DNA of 64,000 bases from Bacillota bacterium. GTDB lineage: Bacteria > Bacillota > Syntrophomonadia > Syntrophomonadales > Syntrophomonadaceae. Below, in pieces: positions 35,584 through 47,000 of the stretch. The stretch covers positions 1-64,000 of the forward strand of contig JAKPGY010000091.1 in assembly GCA_029550685.1 (NCBI GenBank), given 5' to 3'. A model generated the notes under the pieces. It was not told the origin of the DNA, made no database searches, and saw only the letters and a list, made by a program, of their open reading frames with translations. How positions within the stretch are numbered: position 1 is the first letter of the stretch; each line of letters opens with the position of its first letter. A program made the translations under genes and the position numbers.

Positions 35584-35630
35584 TCCCTGTTCATAAGTTT
35601 CACCTTATTAAACGGCTTTTTGAACAGGGA
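35584..35630 (+). promoter_or_regulatory. Long hairpin in the argS leader
   Basis: TCCCTGTTCA at 35584 pairs perfectly with TGAACAGGGA ending at 35630, enclosing 27 bases with a smaller GTTT/AAAC helix. It lies 32 bases before argS. There is no T-box GGTGG-type bulge, so tRNA sensing is not supported. It may terminate the upstream cluster or regulate argS. Confidence 0.5.
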
Positions 35631-35661
35631 TTATATATGCAGCAGGTGCAGGAGGTAAGGG

Positions 35662-37344
35662 ATGAGCCCAATTGAATCAATTCAACAATCTATAAGGGAA
35701 AAAATAACCGATGCAGTAAACCAGGCCGTGAAAAATGAGTTGTTGACCATTGACACTATTCCTGACTTTGTAGTAGAGGTCCCACGGGAGAAAGAACATG
35801 GGGATTTTGCTGTTAATATAGCCATGTTGTTGGCTCGCCAGGCCCGTATGGCTCCTCGCAAAATTGCCGATATACTGGTAGGTATTATGCAGCAAAGCCC
35901 AGATCCCCAGTTGGAGAGGATTGAGGTTGCGGGGGCTGGGTTCATCAATTTTTTCCTGAGCAAAACTTGGCTATATGAAGTGCCTCGGCTGATATACAAC
36001 CTGGGGGATGCCTATGGCTGCAATCCAAACCGGCAGGGTAAGGTTCAGGTAGAATTTGTGAGTGCCAATCCTACTGGTAATTTACATATGGGAAATGCCC
36101 GGGGAGGGGCTATTGGCGATTCCCTGGCTAACATACTGGAACGGGCTGGTTATCAGGTGGAAAGGGAATTTTATGTAAATGACGCCGGCAACCAGATTGA
36201 GATTTTTGCCGATTCCCTGGAAGCCCGGTATCTTCAGCTAACTGGCCACAATGTTTCTTTCCCCGATAACGGTTATGCCGGACAGGATGTTATTGATACC
36301 GTTAAACGAATAATAGCCCAGTACGGCAAAGATTTGGGGGACATGTCCCCTGATAAGCGGCGATCCATCATAGTTGAGTATGCCTTGCATGAAAAGGTAG
36401 ACTATATAAAAAATACCCTGGCCAACTTCGGTATCCATTATGATGTATGGTTTCATGAAAGGACCCTGCATGAGAGCGGGGAAGTTGACCAGGTGTTGGC
36501 AGAATTGGAGCAGAAGGGATTTATTTATGAAAGTGAAGGAGCGCTGTGGTTTAAGTCAACCCTCTTCGGGGATGAAAAAGACGAGGTAGTCAAGAGGGCT
36601 AATGGACTGCCCACCTATTTTGCTGCTGATATTGCCTACCACCGTAATAAATTTGAGCGAGGTTTTGACTGGGTAATCAATGTGTGGGGGGCTGACCATC
36701 ATGGCCACGTTGCCCGTATGAAAGGGGCTATGCAAGCTTTAGGCATTGATCCCAACCGCCTGGATATTGTACTTATGCAGTTGGTGAGGCTATATCGCAA
36801 AGGTAATCTGGTACGAATGTCCAAACGTACCGGAACCACAGTAACCCTCGATGAGCTAATTGAAGAAGTGGGTAAAGATGCTGCTCGATTTTTCTTTGTT
36901 ATGCGCAGCCCTGACAGTCATCTTGATTTTGACCTGGAATTGGCCAAACAGCAAAGCCAGGAAAACCCGGTTTATTATGTACAGTATGCTCATGCCCGTA
37001 TATGCAGCATTTTCCGGCAGGCGAAAACTGCCGGCACACAGATGAGCGCGGCCGATCAGATCGATACCAGTCTGTTAAAAGAAGAAGAGGAAGTGGCCCT
37101 GCTGCGTAAGCTGGCGGATTTCCCGGAAGAGATAAAAATAGCGGCCCGTACCCTGGCACCTCATCGTATTGCCAGGTATGCCTTGGATTTGGCCGGATTA
37201 TTTCATAGTTTCTACAACCATCACCGGGTATTAAATGAAAACCAGCAGCTGCAGGATGCACGCTTACTCCTGATGGAGGCTACTCGCATCACCATAAAAA
37301 ACGCTTTGCAAATACTGGGTGTAAGTGCGCCCGAGCAAATGTAG
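35662..37344 (+). CDS. argS: Arginyl-tRNA synthetase
   Basis: A 560-residue class I synthetase that charges tRNA-Arg. The N-terminal additional domain ([19 protein letters not shown]) is followed by the HIGH-type motif in [15 protein letters not shown] at about 138. VRMSKRTG (near 390) replaces KMSKS, as is usual in this family. The C-terminal anticodon-binding helices end in ALQILGV. ATG 35662 follows GCAGGAGGTAAGG. The gene heads the argS-rpoE-pyrG-spo0F order that is also known in Bacillus. Confidence 0.95.
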   Translation: MSPIESIQQSIREKITDAVNQAVKNELLTIDTIPDFVVEVPREKEHGDFAVNIAMLLARQARMAPRKIADILVGIMQQSPDPQLERIEVAGAGFINFFLSKTWLYEVPRLIYNLGDAYGCNPNRQGKVQVEFVSANPTGNLHMGNARGGAIGDSLANILERAGYQVEREFYVNDAGNQIEIFADSLEARYLQLTGHNVSFPDNGYAGQDVIDTVKRIIAQYGKDLGDMSPDKRRSIIVEYALHEKVDYIKNTLANFGIHYDVWFHERTLHESGEVDQVLAELEQKGFIYESEGALWFKSTLFGDEKDEVVKRANGLPTYFAADIAYHRNKFERGFDWVINVWGADHHGHVARMKGAMQALGIDPNRLDIVLMQLVRLYRKGNLVRMSKRTGTTVTLDELIEEVGKDAARFFFVMRSPDSHLDFDLELAKQQSQENPVYYVQYAHARICSIFRQAKTAGTQMSAADQIDTSLLKEEEEVALLRKLADFPEEIKIAARTLAPHRIARYALDLAGLFHSFYNHHRVLNENQQLQDARLLLMEATRITIKNALQILGVSAPEQM

Positions 37345-37356
37345 GAGGTTTTAGTA

Positions 37357-37590
37357 ATGCACCAGAGAAAACGCAGTGAAGCGGATTGGGCAGTGGAGAT
37401 ATTGCTGGAAAAACAGGAACCCGTTTATTACTTGGATTTGGTCAAGGAAATAAGTAAGCGGATGGGACGAAGCCAGGACGATTATTCCCTGACTTCAATT
37501 TATACCAGACTTAATCTGGACAACCGTTTGGTTCATCAAGGGGATGGCTACTGGTTTTACGATACCAACCGCATTCGTCCTGAGGAGTGA
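37357..37590 (+). CDS. RpoE-like protein (RNA polymerase delta-type HARE-HTH)
   Basis: A 77-residue protein formed almost wholly by a HARE-HTH winged-helix domain (ADWAVEILLEKQEPVYYLDLVKEISKRM to FYDTN). Bacillus delta factor has this domain plus a long acidic tail; the tail is missing here, so it is a shortened form. Position between argS and pyrG matches rpoE in Bacillus, where it modulates RNA polymerase. Without the acidic tail its effect may differ. It starts 12 bases after argS. Confidence 0.82.
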   Translation: MHQRKRSEADWAVEILLEKQEPVYYLDLVKEISKRMGRSQDDYSLTSIYTRLNLDNRLVHQGDGYWFYDTNRIRPEE

Positions 37591-37594
37591 TATT

Positions 37595-39930
<2,336 letters not shown>

Positions 39931-39957
39931 GGCCAGCCAATTAACAGCAAATAAAAA

Positions 39958-39980
39958 GGGCAGTATCTGCGATACTGCCC
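39958..39980. terminator. Terminator hairpin, copy next to pyrG
   Basis: GGGCAGTATC and GATACTGCCC form a perfect 10-bp stem with a TGC loop. It lies 27 bases after pyrG. An identical 23-base copy is at 40137-40159. On the reverse strand this copy runs into TTTTTA. Confidence 0.75.
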
Positions 39981-40136
39981 TCAGACTGTCTAAGAAGTCC
40001 ATTTAAAGAGATCGCCACGTCGCTACGCTCCTCGCGATGACAGAACCGAAAGCCACCGTTTGGGTCATTGCGAGCCCCTGAAAGGGGCGTGGCAATCTCA
40101 AATATCCAACTTCTAATAGCTTTTTTGACACGCTGA
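39981..40136 (+). mobile_element. Terminator-associated non-coding element, copy B
   Basis: A 156-bp segment between two identical terminator hairpins. It begins with CAGACTGTCTAAG and ends with AGCTTTTTTGACACGCTGA before the second hairpin, like the ends of copy A (4021-4274). Two opposed palindromic repeat units lie inside (about 40009-40052 and 40064-40102). The perfect hairpin duplication suggests recent arrival. No ORF is present. Confidence 0.65.
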
Positions 40137-40159
40137 GGGCAGTATCTGCGATACTGCCC
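40137..40159. repeat. Second identical terminator hairpin
   Basis: The 23 bases are identical to 39958-39980. It sits 13 bases from the end of the reverse-strand CoA transferase gene and could serve as its terminator. The identity of hairpins serving two different converging genes is best explained by duplication. Confidence 0.7.
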
Positions 40160-40172
40160 TAAAGTTTTCTGT

Positions 40173-41540
40173 TTAGAAAGGTATGCGGTTGGTGCGCGAC
40201 CAGATTTTCATTTCCTTAGCGGCGGCCAACAGTTCATCGCGGAAATCGGGATGGGCCAAATTTATCAAGGCTTCTGCTCGTCCCCAAACAGACGTAGCCT
40301 TTAGGTTGGCTTTGCCATATTCGGTTACTACCCAATGCACCTGGGTACGAGGTACCGTAACCACTGCACCCGGAGTCAGCATAGGACGAATTCGGGAATG
40401 AATCTTGCCTTGTTTGTCCTTATAGGTAGAGGAGAAGGCAAGAAAAGCCTTGCCGCCTTTGGAATGGAAAGCACCCACCACAAAATCCAGCTGGCCTCCA
40501 GTTCCTGAGATTTGCCGCAGACCGGAAGTTTCTGAGCAGACCTGGGACAGCAGGTCTATCTCGAGAATGTTATTAATGGCGACCACATTATCGTGCATGG
40601 CCACCCGGTAGGGATCATTAGTGTAGTTTACAGTGCAGGAGGCTACCCGGGGATTGCGATCCAGAAAATCATAGGTATCCTGGGTACCTAGGCAGAAGGA
40701 GTAGGTACTCTTGTTTATATCATAGGCTTTTTTAGCATTGGTTACTTTGCCGGTTTCATACATACGCACGAAGGCATCACAGAACATTTCACTCTGAATA
40801 CCCAGGTCCTTCAAATCTGACTCGGCAAGCAGGTTGCCGATAAGGTTAGGCATAGCGCCTATACCCAGCTGAATCATCGCTCCGTCCCCAATTTCCTCCA
40901 TTATATATTCCGCAATTTTACGGTCCTCGGGAGATGGATCTGGGGGTGGCGGTGTAGTAAAGATGGGAGTATTAGATCCCTCAATGATATAATCAATCTC
41001 GCTTATATGTACGTATTCGTCATTACCGCCCAAGCATACGGGCATGTTCTCATTTACTTCTACAATAGCTATTTTAGCATTCAAGGCTAATCCTCGATTA
41101 TGAGAGTTGGCCAGCCCGAAATTGAAGCAGCCATGTTTATCCATAGGAGCTACCTGGCAAACCCATACATCAGGCCAAAGATGGGAGAAATCCGGGTTGT
41201 AAGCTAACAAAGTGGCTTCATGATAATTAAAGGGATTATGAACTGCCAAACCCATATCGCAGGCCTTGCGATCCAATAAAGTGAAATACCAGCTAAAATA
41301 TTGAAAGGTTTTTTGCTCAGGATCGTTTTTAATAACTTCGGGAATAGGTAAAATTGATCCAGTGCCACGGATAGCCACGTTTTCCAGTCCATCCCCGGCA
41401 CGTTTTCCCAGAGCAGCATCAAAATCAACTGGTTTGGTAGCGAACATGCCATAGTCAATAATAGAATTTGATTGAACCAGTTGGGCTGCTTTTTCAGCAG
41501 TAATTAGTTTGCTTTTGTATTCCTCCAAATAACTTCTCAA
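40173..41540 (-). CDS. Acetyl-CoA hydrolase/transferase family CoA transferase (copy 3)
   Basis: A 455-residue CoA transferase, more distant from copies 1 and 2 than they are from each other. The GIGAMPN loop is at 226-232 and the likely catalytic residue is E251 in SEMFCD. Sequence style resembles butyryl-CoA:acetate or 4-hydroxybutyrate CoA transferases of clostridia. The PPPPDPSPED linker near 197 is distinctive. The start is TTG 41540, preceded by AGGGGGGG. It is a single gene inserted in reverse into the pyrG-spo0F backbone, which suggests later arrival there. Confidence 0.9.
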   Translation of the reverse strand: MRSYLEEYKSKLITAEKAAQLVQSNSIIDYGMFATKPVDFDAALGKRAGDGLENVAIRGTGSILPIPEVIKNDPEQKTFQYFSWYFTLLDRKACDMGLAVHNPFNYHEATLLAYNPDFSHLWPDVWVCQVAPMDKHGCFNFGLANSHNRGLALNAKIAIVEVNENMPVCLGGNDEYVHISEIDYIIEGSNTPIFTTPPPPDPSPEDRKIAEYIMEEIGDGAMIQLGIGAMPNLIGNLLAESDLKDLGIQSEMFCDAFVRMYETGKVTNAKKAYDINKSTYSFCLGTQDTYDFLDRNPRVASCTVNYTNDPYRVAMHDNVVAINNILEIDLLSQVCSETSGLRQISGTGGQLDFVVGAFHSKGGKAFLAFSSTYKDKQGKIHSRIRPMLTPGAVVTVPRTQVHWVVTEYGKANLKATSVWGRAEALINLAHPDFRDELLAAAKEMKIWSRTNRIPF

Positions 41541-41848
41541 TATTAACCCCCCCTAAAACTTTCCTTACCCCAAGTCGAGTAATAATTACCCATAACTACC
41601 GTTGTTTTTGTATATATTAGAATATTCGCACAAAAAATATATAATCCTCTCACGTAGCTAAATTCGGAAAATTAAGAATTTTAACAACATATTTTGCGGT
41701 TTAAAGGCTGATTTAGGCAACCCTGGCTTTATTCAGTAATAATTATTTGCTGCCGGGCAGGCATTTGGCGGGATAGTGACGAAAAGAATCATGGATAAGA
41801 CCAAAATAGGCGATACTAGCTGACAAAACCCTAACAAAGGAGACAGTG
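41541..41848. other. Divergent intergenic region
   Basis: About 300 AT-rich bases between the divergent CoA transferase and femX-like genes. Promoters for both must lie here. I see no ORF, no repeat copy and no convincing sigma-54 site. Confidence 0.4.
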
Positions 41849-42919
41849 ATGTTTACCACCCGGATTATCGATAAGAATGAAAAGGACCGTTATAATCGTT
41901 TTGTCGCCACTCACCCCCAGGGCCACTTCTTGCAGTTGTGGGAATGGGGACAGGTTAAACAAGGCATGGGATGGGAGAAGCTGCCTCTTATACTGGAGGA
42001 AGATGGAGAAATCAGAGCCTCTCTGCTGATTCTAAAACGTCCTCTGCCGGTACCTGGTTTGAAAAAATGTATCTTTTACTCTCCCCGTGGGCCGGTGGTA
42101 GATCTGGAAAGTGAAGAGTTATGCCGGGCTTTGTTTGACGGGGCGGCCCGCGTGGCCAAAGATCATGGAGCTATCTTTTTGAAAATTGATCCTGATGTAG
42201 ATCATCGCCAGACAGGATTTGCTGAAATACTAAGCCGCCTAGGATTTCGCAAAAACGAAACCGGCCTTGATTTTGAAGGAGTTCAGCCCCGGTTTGTCTT
42301 TCGCTTGGATATTACCCCTTCGGAAACAGTTTTACTGGAAAACATGCACCAAAAATGGCGTTACAATATTCGCTTGGCCTCTCGTAAGGGGGTAGTTATT
42401 CGCCAGGCGGAAAGCAAGGAGGATTTGCGAACCTTTTACGATATCCTCCTGGAAACTGCCCAGCGTGACAAGTTTTTAATCCGCGGCTATGAGTATTTTG
42501 AATGGATCTGGGAGTACATGGTGCTAAATGGGTACGGCCAGATTTTTATAGCTGAATATGAAGGCCAGGCTATAGCTGCTACTCTGGCTATGATTTTAGG
42601 AGACAAGGCTTGGTACCTGTATGGGGCCTCCAGCAATGAACATCGCAATGTCATGCCGAACTATCTGATACAGTGGGAAATGATCCGCTGGGCCAAACAA
42701 CAGGGATGTAGTATATACGATTTCCGCGGGGTATCCGGGGACCTGGATGAAAATAATCCCCTATATGGTTTGTACCGGTTCAAAAAGGGATTTGGCGGGG
42801 AGTTTACGGAATTTGTCGGGGAATATGACCAGGTTTATTCGCCCCTTTTTGACTGGTTGTGGTCTCGTGTACTGCCCGTTTACATGAAACTGCGGCATAG
42901 AAAGGGAGCAGGTGATTAA
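41849..42919 (+). CDS. FemAB/FemX-type peptidoglycan aminoacyltransferase
   Basis: A 356-residue protein of the FemAB family with two GNAT-like halves. LQLWEWGQVKQGMGWEKLPL opens the first half, and MHQKWRYNIRLASRKGV marks the region before the second. WYLYGASSNEHRNVMPNYLIQW and IYDFRGVSGD are typical of lipid II transferases. They add amino acids from aminoacyl-tRNA to the peptidoglycan stem peptide. The start is ATG 41849 behind AAAGGAGAC. It overlaps alr by one base, so both work in cell-wall synthesis. Confidence 0.88.
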   Translation: MFTTRIIDKNEKDRYNRFVATHPQGHFLQLWEWGQVKQGMGWEKLPLILEEDGEIRASLLILKRPLPVPGLKKCIFYSPRGPVVDLESEELCRALFDGAARVAKDHGAIFLKIDPDVDHRQTGFAEILSRLGFRKNETGLDFEGVQPRFVFRLDITPSETVLLENMHQKWRYNIRLASRKGVVIRQAESKEDLRTFYDILLETAQRDKFLIRGYEYFEWIWEYMVLNGYGQIFIAEYEGQAIAATLAMILGDKAWYLYGASSNEHRNVMPNYLIQWEMIRWAKQQGCSIYDFRGVSGDLDENNPLYGLYRFKKGFGGEFTEFVGEYDQVYSPLFDWLWSRVLPVYMKLRHRKGAGD

Positions 42920-44127
42920 TGACAGCAGATGGCTGGGCTGACAAATGGATCGAAATCGATGTGGATGATATCCGCTGGAATTTGGAACAGGTTCGCTCCT
43001 GTCTGCAGGAAGGAGTTCGTTTAATTGCTGTAGTAAAAGCTAATGCCTATGGACATGGAGCACCTGAAGTAGCCCGCATTCTTTACCAGCAAGGGGTTGA
43101 CTTTTTTGCGGTAAGTTATCTTAAAGAAGCTCTGGCTTTAAGGCACAGTGGTCTGCGGGGCAGTATCTTGCTGCTGACCCCGCTTATTACTGAAGATCAA
43201 GTACAAGAAGCTCTGGAAAACCACATTACCCTAAGTATTACCTCGTTACCGGAGGCAGAATTAATTGATAAAGTAAGCCGCTTATCAAAGCGAATAGCTA
43301 CCGTTCATCTCAAAGTTGACACTGGATTAGGACGTTTCGGTATGGATCTGGAACAGGCCTTGCAATGCTGTGAGGCATTGAATCGAAATTCCAACATATA
43401 TATTGAAGGAATATATACACATATGGCAGAAGGAGCTGCACGTAATACCCGTTATACCCTAAACCAGTTTAAGCGATTTAGGGAAGTGATTAACCAGCTG
43501 CAAGACCGGGGATATCATATTCCCATCTGTCACTGCGCTAACAGTGCTGTACTTCTCAATTATCCCCATATGCAGCTGGATGCGGTGAGAGTAGGCACCC
43601 TTCTTTCCGGGCAGCATCCGGTGGGAAAAATTAGTCACCGCTTGGAATTGCGAGATCCCTATCGCTTCAAATGCCGGATTATATCTGTACGGAACCTGAA
43701 AAAAGGCAGCTATCTTGGGTATAACCGGACCTACCGGTTGAAGCATGCGGCTAAAGTAGCGGTCCTTCCGGTTGGATACCACGATGGGTTGGCACTGGCA
43801 GTAGATAACCGTCCATCAGGATTAGTCGACCTGCTTAAAGTTCTGGCCAAGACTGTACTCAACTATTTCCATTTTCCTCGTCTGCAGATGAAGGTGTCTT
43901 ATAAGGGCCACCTATATCCAGTTCGCGGCAAGGTATTTATGCAGATGTGCCTGGTAGAGCTGCCGGTGGATTTGGAGGTCCAGGTGGGAGATGAAGTGGA
44001 AGTGCCCATCAGGAAAACTTTAGCTCTGGGCAGTCTAATGCGTCTTTATGTACGGGAAGGTAAAGCAGGCAAGGTTGATAACGATCAGTATGTATCCTAT
44101 GTGGTGGAGGAGGAATTTAATGAATAA
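42919..44127 (+). CDS. alr: Alanine racemase
   Basis: A 402-residue PLP enzyme that makes D-alanine for peptidoglycan. K40 in VVKANAYGHG binds PLP. Y268 in GYNRTY is the second acid-base residue, and VGYHDGL gives the phosphate site. The C-terminal part has extra sequence between the last motifs (about 300-340) and the usual MDQ triplet is MQM, so it is a divergent form. Its ATG overlaps the TAA of femX-like by one base. Confidence 0.88.
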   Translation: MTADGWADKWIEIDVDDIRWNLEQVRSCLQEGVRLIAVVKANAYGHGAPEVARILYQQGVDFFAVSYLKEALALRHSGLRGSILLLTPLITEDQVQEALENHITLSITSLPEAELIDKVSRLSKRIATVHLKVDTGLGRFGMDLEQALQCCEALNRNSNIYIEGIYTHMAEGAARNTRYTLNQFKRFREVINQLQDRGYHIPICHCANSAVLLNYPHMQLDAVRVGTLLSGQHPVGKISHRLELRDPYRFKCRIISVRNLKKGSYLGYNRTYRLKHAAKVAVLPVGYHDGLALAVDNRPSGLVDLLKVLAKTVLNYFHFPRLQMKVSYKGHLYPVRGKVFMQMCLVELPVDLEVQVGDEVEVPIRKTLALGSLMRLYVREGKAGKVDNDQYVSYVVEEEFNE

Positions 44128-45025
44128 AAAACTGGTGGTTGGTATTCTGGTAGTATTTTTAGCCGTTATGACCATTCTGTCCCTGCAAGGGATAACCAAT
44201 GCTGGTAGTGGGAGAAAACTTATGGGTAGTTCTGTCATAGGAGTAATAGAGATAAACGGTGTTATCAGCGGTGAAGCTGGCGGAGGACTGGTGAGCGGGT
44301 ATTCAGCTAATGCCATGGATATTATGGAGAGTATCCGGCAGGCTCGTGAAAGAGAGGACATCAAAGTAGTGGTGTTGCGTATAGACAGTCCGGGGGGCAG
44401 TGCCGTTGCCTCCCAGGAAATTGCCCGGGAGTTAGACCGCCTGCGGGAAGAGGGCAAAAAGGTGATCACTTCCATGGGTGATACATGTACTTCCGGGGGT
44501 TACTGGATTGCCTGCAGCAGCGACTATATCATGGCCAATGGGGCTACTCTGACCGGCAGTATTGGGGTGATTATGCAGTTAAGCAATCTGGAAGGTTTGT
44601 ATGAAAAGCTGGGGATTAAAGAAGAGGTTATTAAAAGCGGCAAGCATAAGGATATGGGCTCCGCTACTCGTGATCTTACCGAAGAAGAACGTCAATTGCT
44701 GGAGGACATAGTAGGTGATTCTTATGATCAATTCCTGGATCAGGTCCTGAAAGGCCGCGCTGGGAAAATCACCCAGGAAAAACTGTTGGAAGTGGCGGAT
44801 GGACGTATTATTTCCGGCCGGCAGGCTTTAGAGCTGGGACTGGTCGATGGGATTGGCAATTATTATGATGCCCTGGCTCAAGCCCGTAAGTCAGCCGGGT
44901 TATCAGAAGACAGCCCGGTCGAAATATTGAATGGAACCGGTTTTTGGAAAAGCCTGGGCCTTGGTGTCCTAGCAGAACTGTCAGAACAGGTTCCAGGCCA
45001 TTTCATGGAGCTGCGCTACCAGTAA
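44120..45025 (+). CDS. sppA: Signal peptide peptidase SppA (S49 serine protease)
   Basis: A 301-residue membrane-anchored serine peptidase that cleaves signal peptides left in the membrane. A hydrophobic anchor covers residues 5-22. The catalytic Ser is S125 in DTCTSGGYWIA and the general base is K177 in SGKHKDMG. RIDSPGGSAVAS is a family hallmark. The length matches the short Gram-positive form. ATG 44120 lies inside the end of alr (8-base overlap), with GGAGGAGG in the alr coding sequence. Confidence 0.9.
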   Translation: MNKKLVVGILVVFLAVMTILSLQGITNAGSGRKLMGSSVIGVIEINGVISGEAGGGLVSGYSANAMDIMESIRQAREREDIKVVVLRIDSPGGSAVASQEIARELDRLREEGKKVITSMGDTCTSGGYWIACSSDYIMANGATLTGSIGVIMQLSNLEGLYEKLGIKEEVIKSGKHKDMGSATRDLTEEERQLLEDIVGDSYDQFLDQVLKGRAGKITQEKLLEVADGRIISGRQALELGLVDGIGNYYDALAQARKSAGLSEDSPVEILNGTGFWKSLGLGVLAELSEQVPGHFMELRYQ

Positions 45026-45044
45026 TGATTAGGGAGGAGTTTGT

Positions 45045-45617
45045 TTGTCTGTTACGGAATCAATTTATGGGGTGCTTTTCGAACCGGTGACCACTTTGCG
45101 TACTTTGGCGGTCCAGAAACCCTATGGCAGAGCTCTGCTGATTTTTTTGGCCGTAACCCTGCTCAGCCTCATTTTTGAACAGGCTTTAATGGTTTACAAT
45201 GACAATGAAGCTCTGGAAATACTTCCTGCCAATGCGGTATGGATGTTTAACATCTTGGGAACATTCCTGTCAGTCCTGCTGCTGCTGGTAATAAGCGGGT
45301 TATTATCGTTAATTAGCGAGATAATTTACGGCAAATTCAATGCCGGCGGGATACTGGTAACCTTATGCTATGCATCAGTCCCCGGTATTTTAGGGCCCCC
45401 GATCCATTATGCTTTTTCCCTGGCTGGACAGGAGTGGCTGGGGTCGATATTAGCGTTATTGGCTATGGTGTGGGTCCTGATATTACAAGTAATAGGCGTA
45501 AGAGAATCCCTACAGGTTACAACTGGCCAAGCGATTCTGATTATGGTGTTACCAGGCCTGTTTACATTAATAATGATCACAAGTTTGGTGGTTGTGGTGT
45601 TGTCAGGTATGAATTAA
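45045..45617 (+). CDS. Yip1-domain membrane protein
   Basis: A 190-residue integral membrane protein. The N-terminal SIYGVLFEPVTTLR phrase is typical of bacterial Yip1-like proteins. About five hydrophobic segments follow (near 28-48, 66-90, 100-125, 128-148 and 160-185). Function is unknown. The start is TTG 45045, preceded by AGGGAGG, 19 bases after sppA, so it is likely expressed with that gene. Confidence 0.8.
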   Translation: MSVTESIYGVLFEPVTTLRTLAVQKPYGRALLIFLAVTLLSLIFEQALMVYNDNEALEILPANAVWMFNILGTFLSVLLLLVISGLLSLISEIIYGKFNAGGILVTLCYASVPGILGPPIHYAFSLAGQEWLGSILALLAMVWVLILQVIGVRESLQVTTGQAILIMVLPGLFTLIMITSLVVVVLSGMN

Positions 45618-45700
45618 CCAAAATTTTCCTGCGAAAGGCAGGATATAGTTTTCGCTCTGCCGAATTAGGTATGGGGAAACCGATCCTGGGGGGGAGTAGT

Positions 45701-46072
45701 ATGCCTAATAAAATTCTTATTGTTGACGATCAAAAAGGAGTACGACGTCTTCTAGAGGAATTGTTTAAGAAGGAAGGGTGGAGCGTATACATCGCCTCAG
45801 ATGGTTTGGAAGCCATCAATATGGTGCAAGAAATTATTCCCGATATTGTCCTGATGGATATGAAAATGCCCAATATGAACGGGCTGGAATCCTCAACATT
45901 AATTCTGAAACAATTTCCGGACATGATAATAATTATGATGACCGCTTACGGGGAAATGGATGTGGTTAAAAAAGCCCTGGAGGCGGGTGTTAAACGGTGT
46001 ATAACCAAGCCTTTTGATATTTTAAGCCTGCGGGATCTGGTAAATGAATTAGTTATGGATAAGGTGTCGTAA
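45701..46072 (+). CDS. spo0F: Single-domain response regulator (Spo0F)
   Basis: A 123-residue receiver domain and nothing more. The acidic pocket is D9 and D10, the phosphorylated residue is D53 in LMDMKMP, and T81 and K103 complete the switch. Length and location just before the class II aldolase gene agree with Bacillus spo0F, which passes phosphate from sensor kinases to Spo0B and Spo0A. Many Clostridia lack a phosphorelay, so here it might work with a different partner. The start ATG 45701 follows GGGGGGAG. Confidence 0.88.
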   Translation: MPNKILIVDDQKGVRRLLEELFKKEGWSVYIASDGLEAINMVQEIIPDIVLMDMKMPNMNGLESSTLILKQFPDMIIIMMTAYGEMDVVKKALEAGVKRCITKPFDILSLRDLVNELVMDKVS

Positions 46073-46093
46073 TAATACAAAGAGGTGAGAACA

Positions 46094-46948
46094 ATGCCAT
46101 TAGTTTCCGTTCACGAACTACTGTCGAAGGCTGACCAAAAAGGATATGCGGTGGGAGCATTCAACGCCAATAATATGGAGATTGTTCAAGCTATTGTCAC
46201 CGCAGCAGAATTGGAAAAATCTCCAGTGATTATGCAGGCCAGTCAGGGTGCCATCAGCTACGCAGGCTTGGAGTATATCACCCAGATGGTGACCATTGCT
46301 GCCCGGGAAGCTTCGGTTCCCGTTGCACTGCACTTGGATCACGGTACTGATTTTGACCAGGTAGTACGCTGTATCCGCAGCGGCTTTACTTCGGTAATGT
46401 ATGATGGCAGCAAGCATCCGCTGGAAGAAAATATTGCGGTGACCAGGCAGGTTATCGCTATGGCCCGGCCTATTGGAGTATCGGTGGAGGCTGAATTGGG
46501 TAAAATAGGAGGGACCGAGGATAATGTTCATGTAGATGAGCGGGAAGCCATGTTCACTGATCCGGAAGAAGCCCGCTATTTTGTAGAGCAAACCGGTGTG
46601 GACTGCCTGGCTATAGCCATCGGCACAGCTCACGGACGCTATAAGGGAGAACCCAAACTTGATTTTACCCGCCTAGAAAAAATCAGGAATCTGGTCAACA
46701 TTCCCCTGGTCCTGCACGGTTCATCTGGCGTACCTGACGACGCGATTCGTCAGGCGATTCAGCTGGGGATTCGTAAAGTCAACATTGATACAAACATCCG
46801 CGAGGCATTTGTCAATGAAATGCGCCGTGTTATCGAAGAAAAGCCCGGGGAAATTGACCCGCGCAAGATACTGGGACCGGCCCGCCAGGCTGCGGTAGAA
46901 ATTATTCGTGAAAAGATCAGGGTGTTCGGCAGTTCTGGTCAAGCGTAA
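46094..46948 (+). CDS. fba: Fructose-bisphosphate aldolase, class II
   Basis: A 284-residue zinc aldolase that splits and forms fructose-1,6-bisphosphate. Metal ligands include the histidines in LHLDHGTD and the AIGTAHG and VLHGSSG segments, all present. PLVSVHELL is the usual N-terminus, so ATG 46094 is preferred over the GTG at 46085. It lies 21 bases after spo0F and ahead of the transaldolase-like gene, as in Bacillus. In a syntroph its role is probably gluconeogenic, given the neighbouring glpX. Confidence 0.95.
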   Translation: MPLVSVHELLSKADQKGYAVGAFNANNMEIVQAIVTAAELEKSPVIMQASQGAISYAGLEYITQMVTIAAREASVPVALHLDHGTDFDQVVRCIRSGFTSVMYDGSKHPLEENIAVTRQVIAMARPIGVSVEAELGKIGGTEDNVHVDEREAMFTDPEEARYFVEQTGVDCLAIAIGTAHGRYKGEPKLDFTRLEKIRNLVNIPLVLHGSSGVPDDAIRQAIQLGIRKVNIDTNIREAFVNEMRRVIEEKPGEIDPRKILGPARQAAVEIIREKIRVFGSSGQA

Positions 46949-47000
46949 AAAAACCATCTAATCCAGACAGCTTAAGGGAGGGAATAAAGGAGGTTTATCT

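Noticed and set aside
35552-35661. T-box riboswitch in front of argS
   Set aside because: The leader is only about 110 bases and lacks the conserved T-box bulge and the specifier stem.
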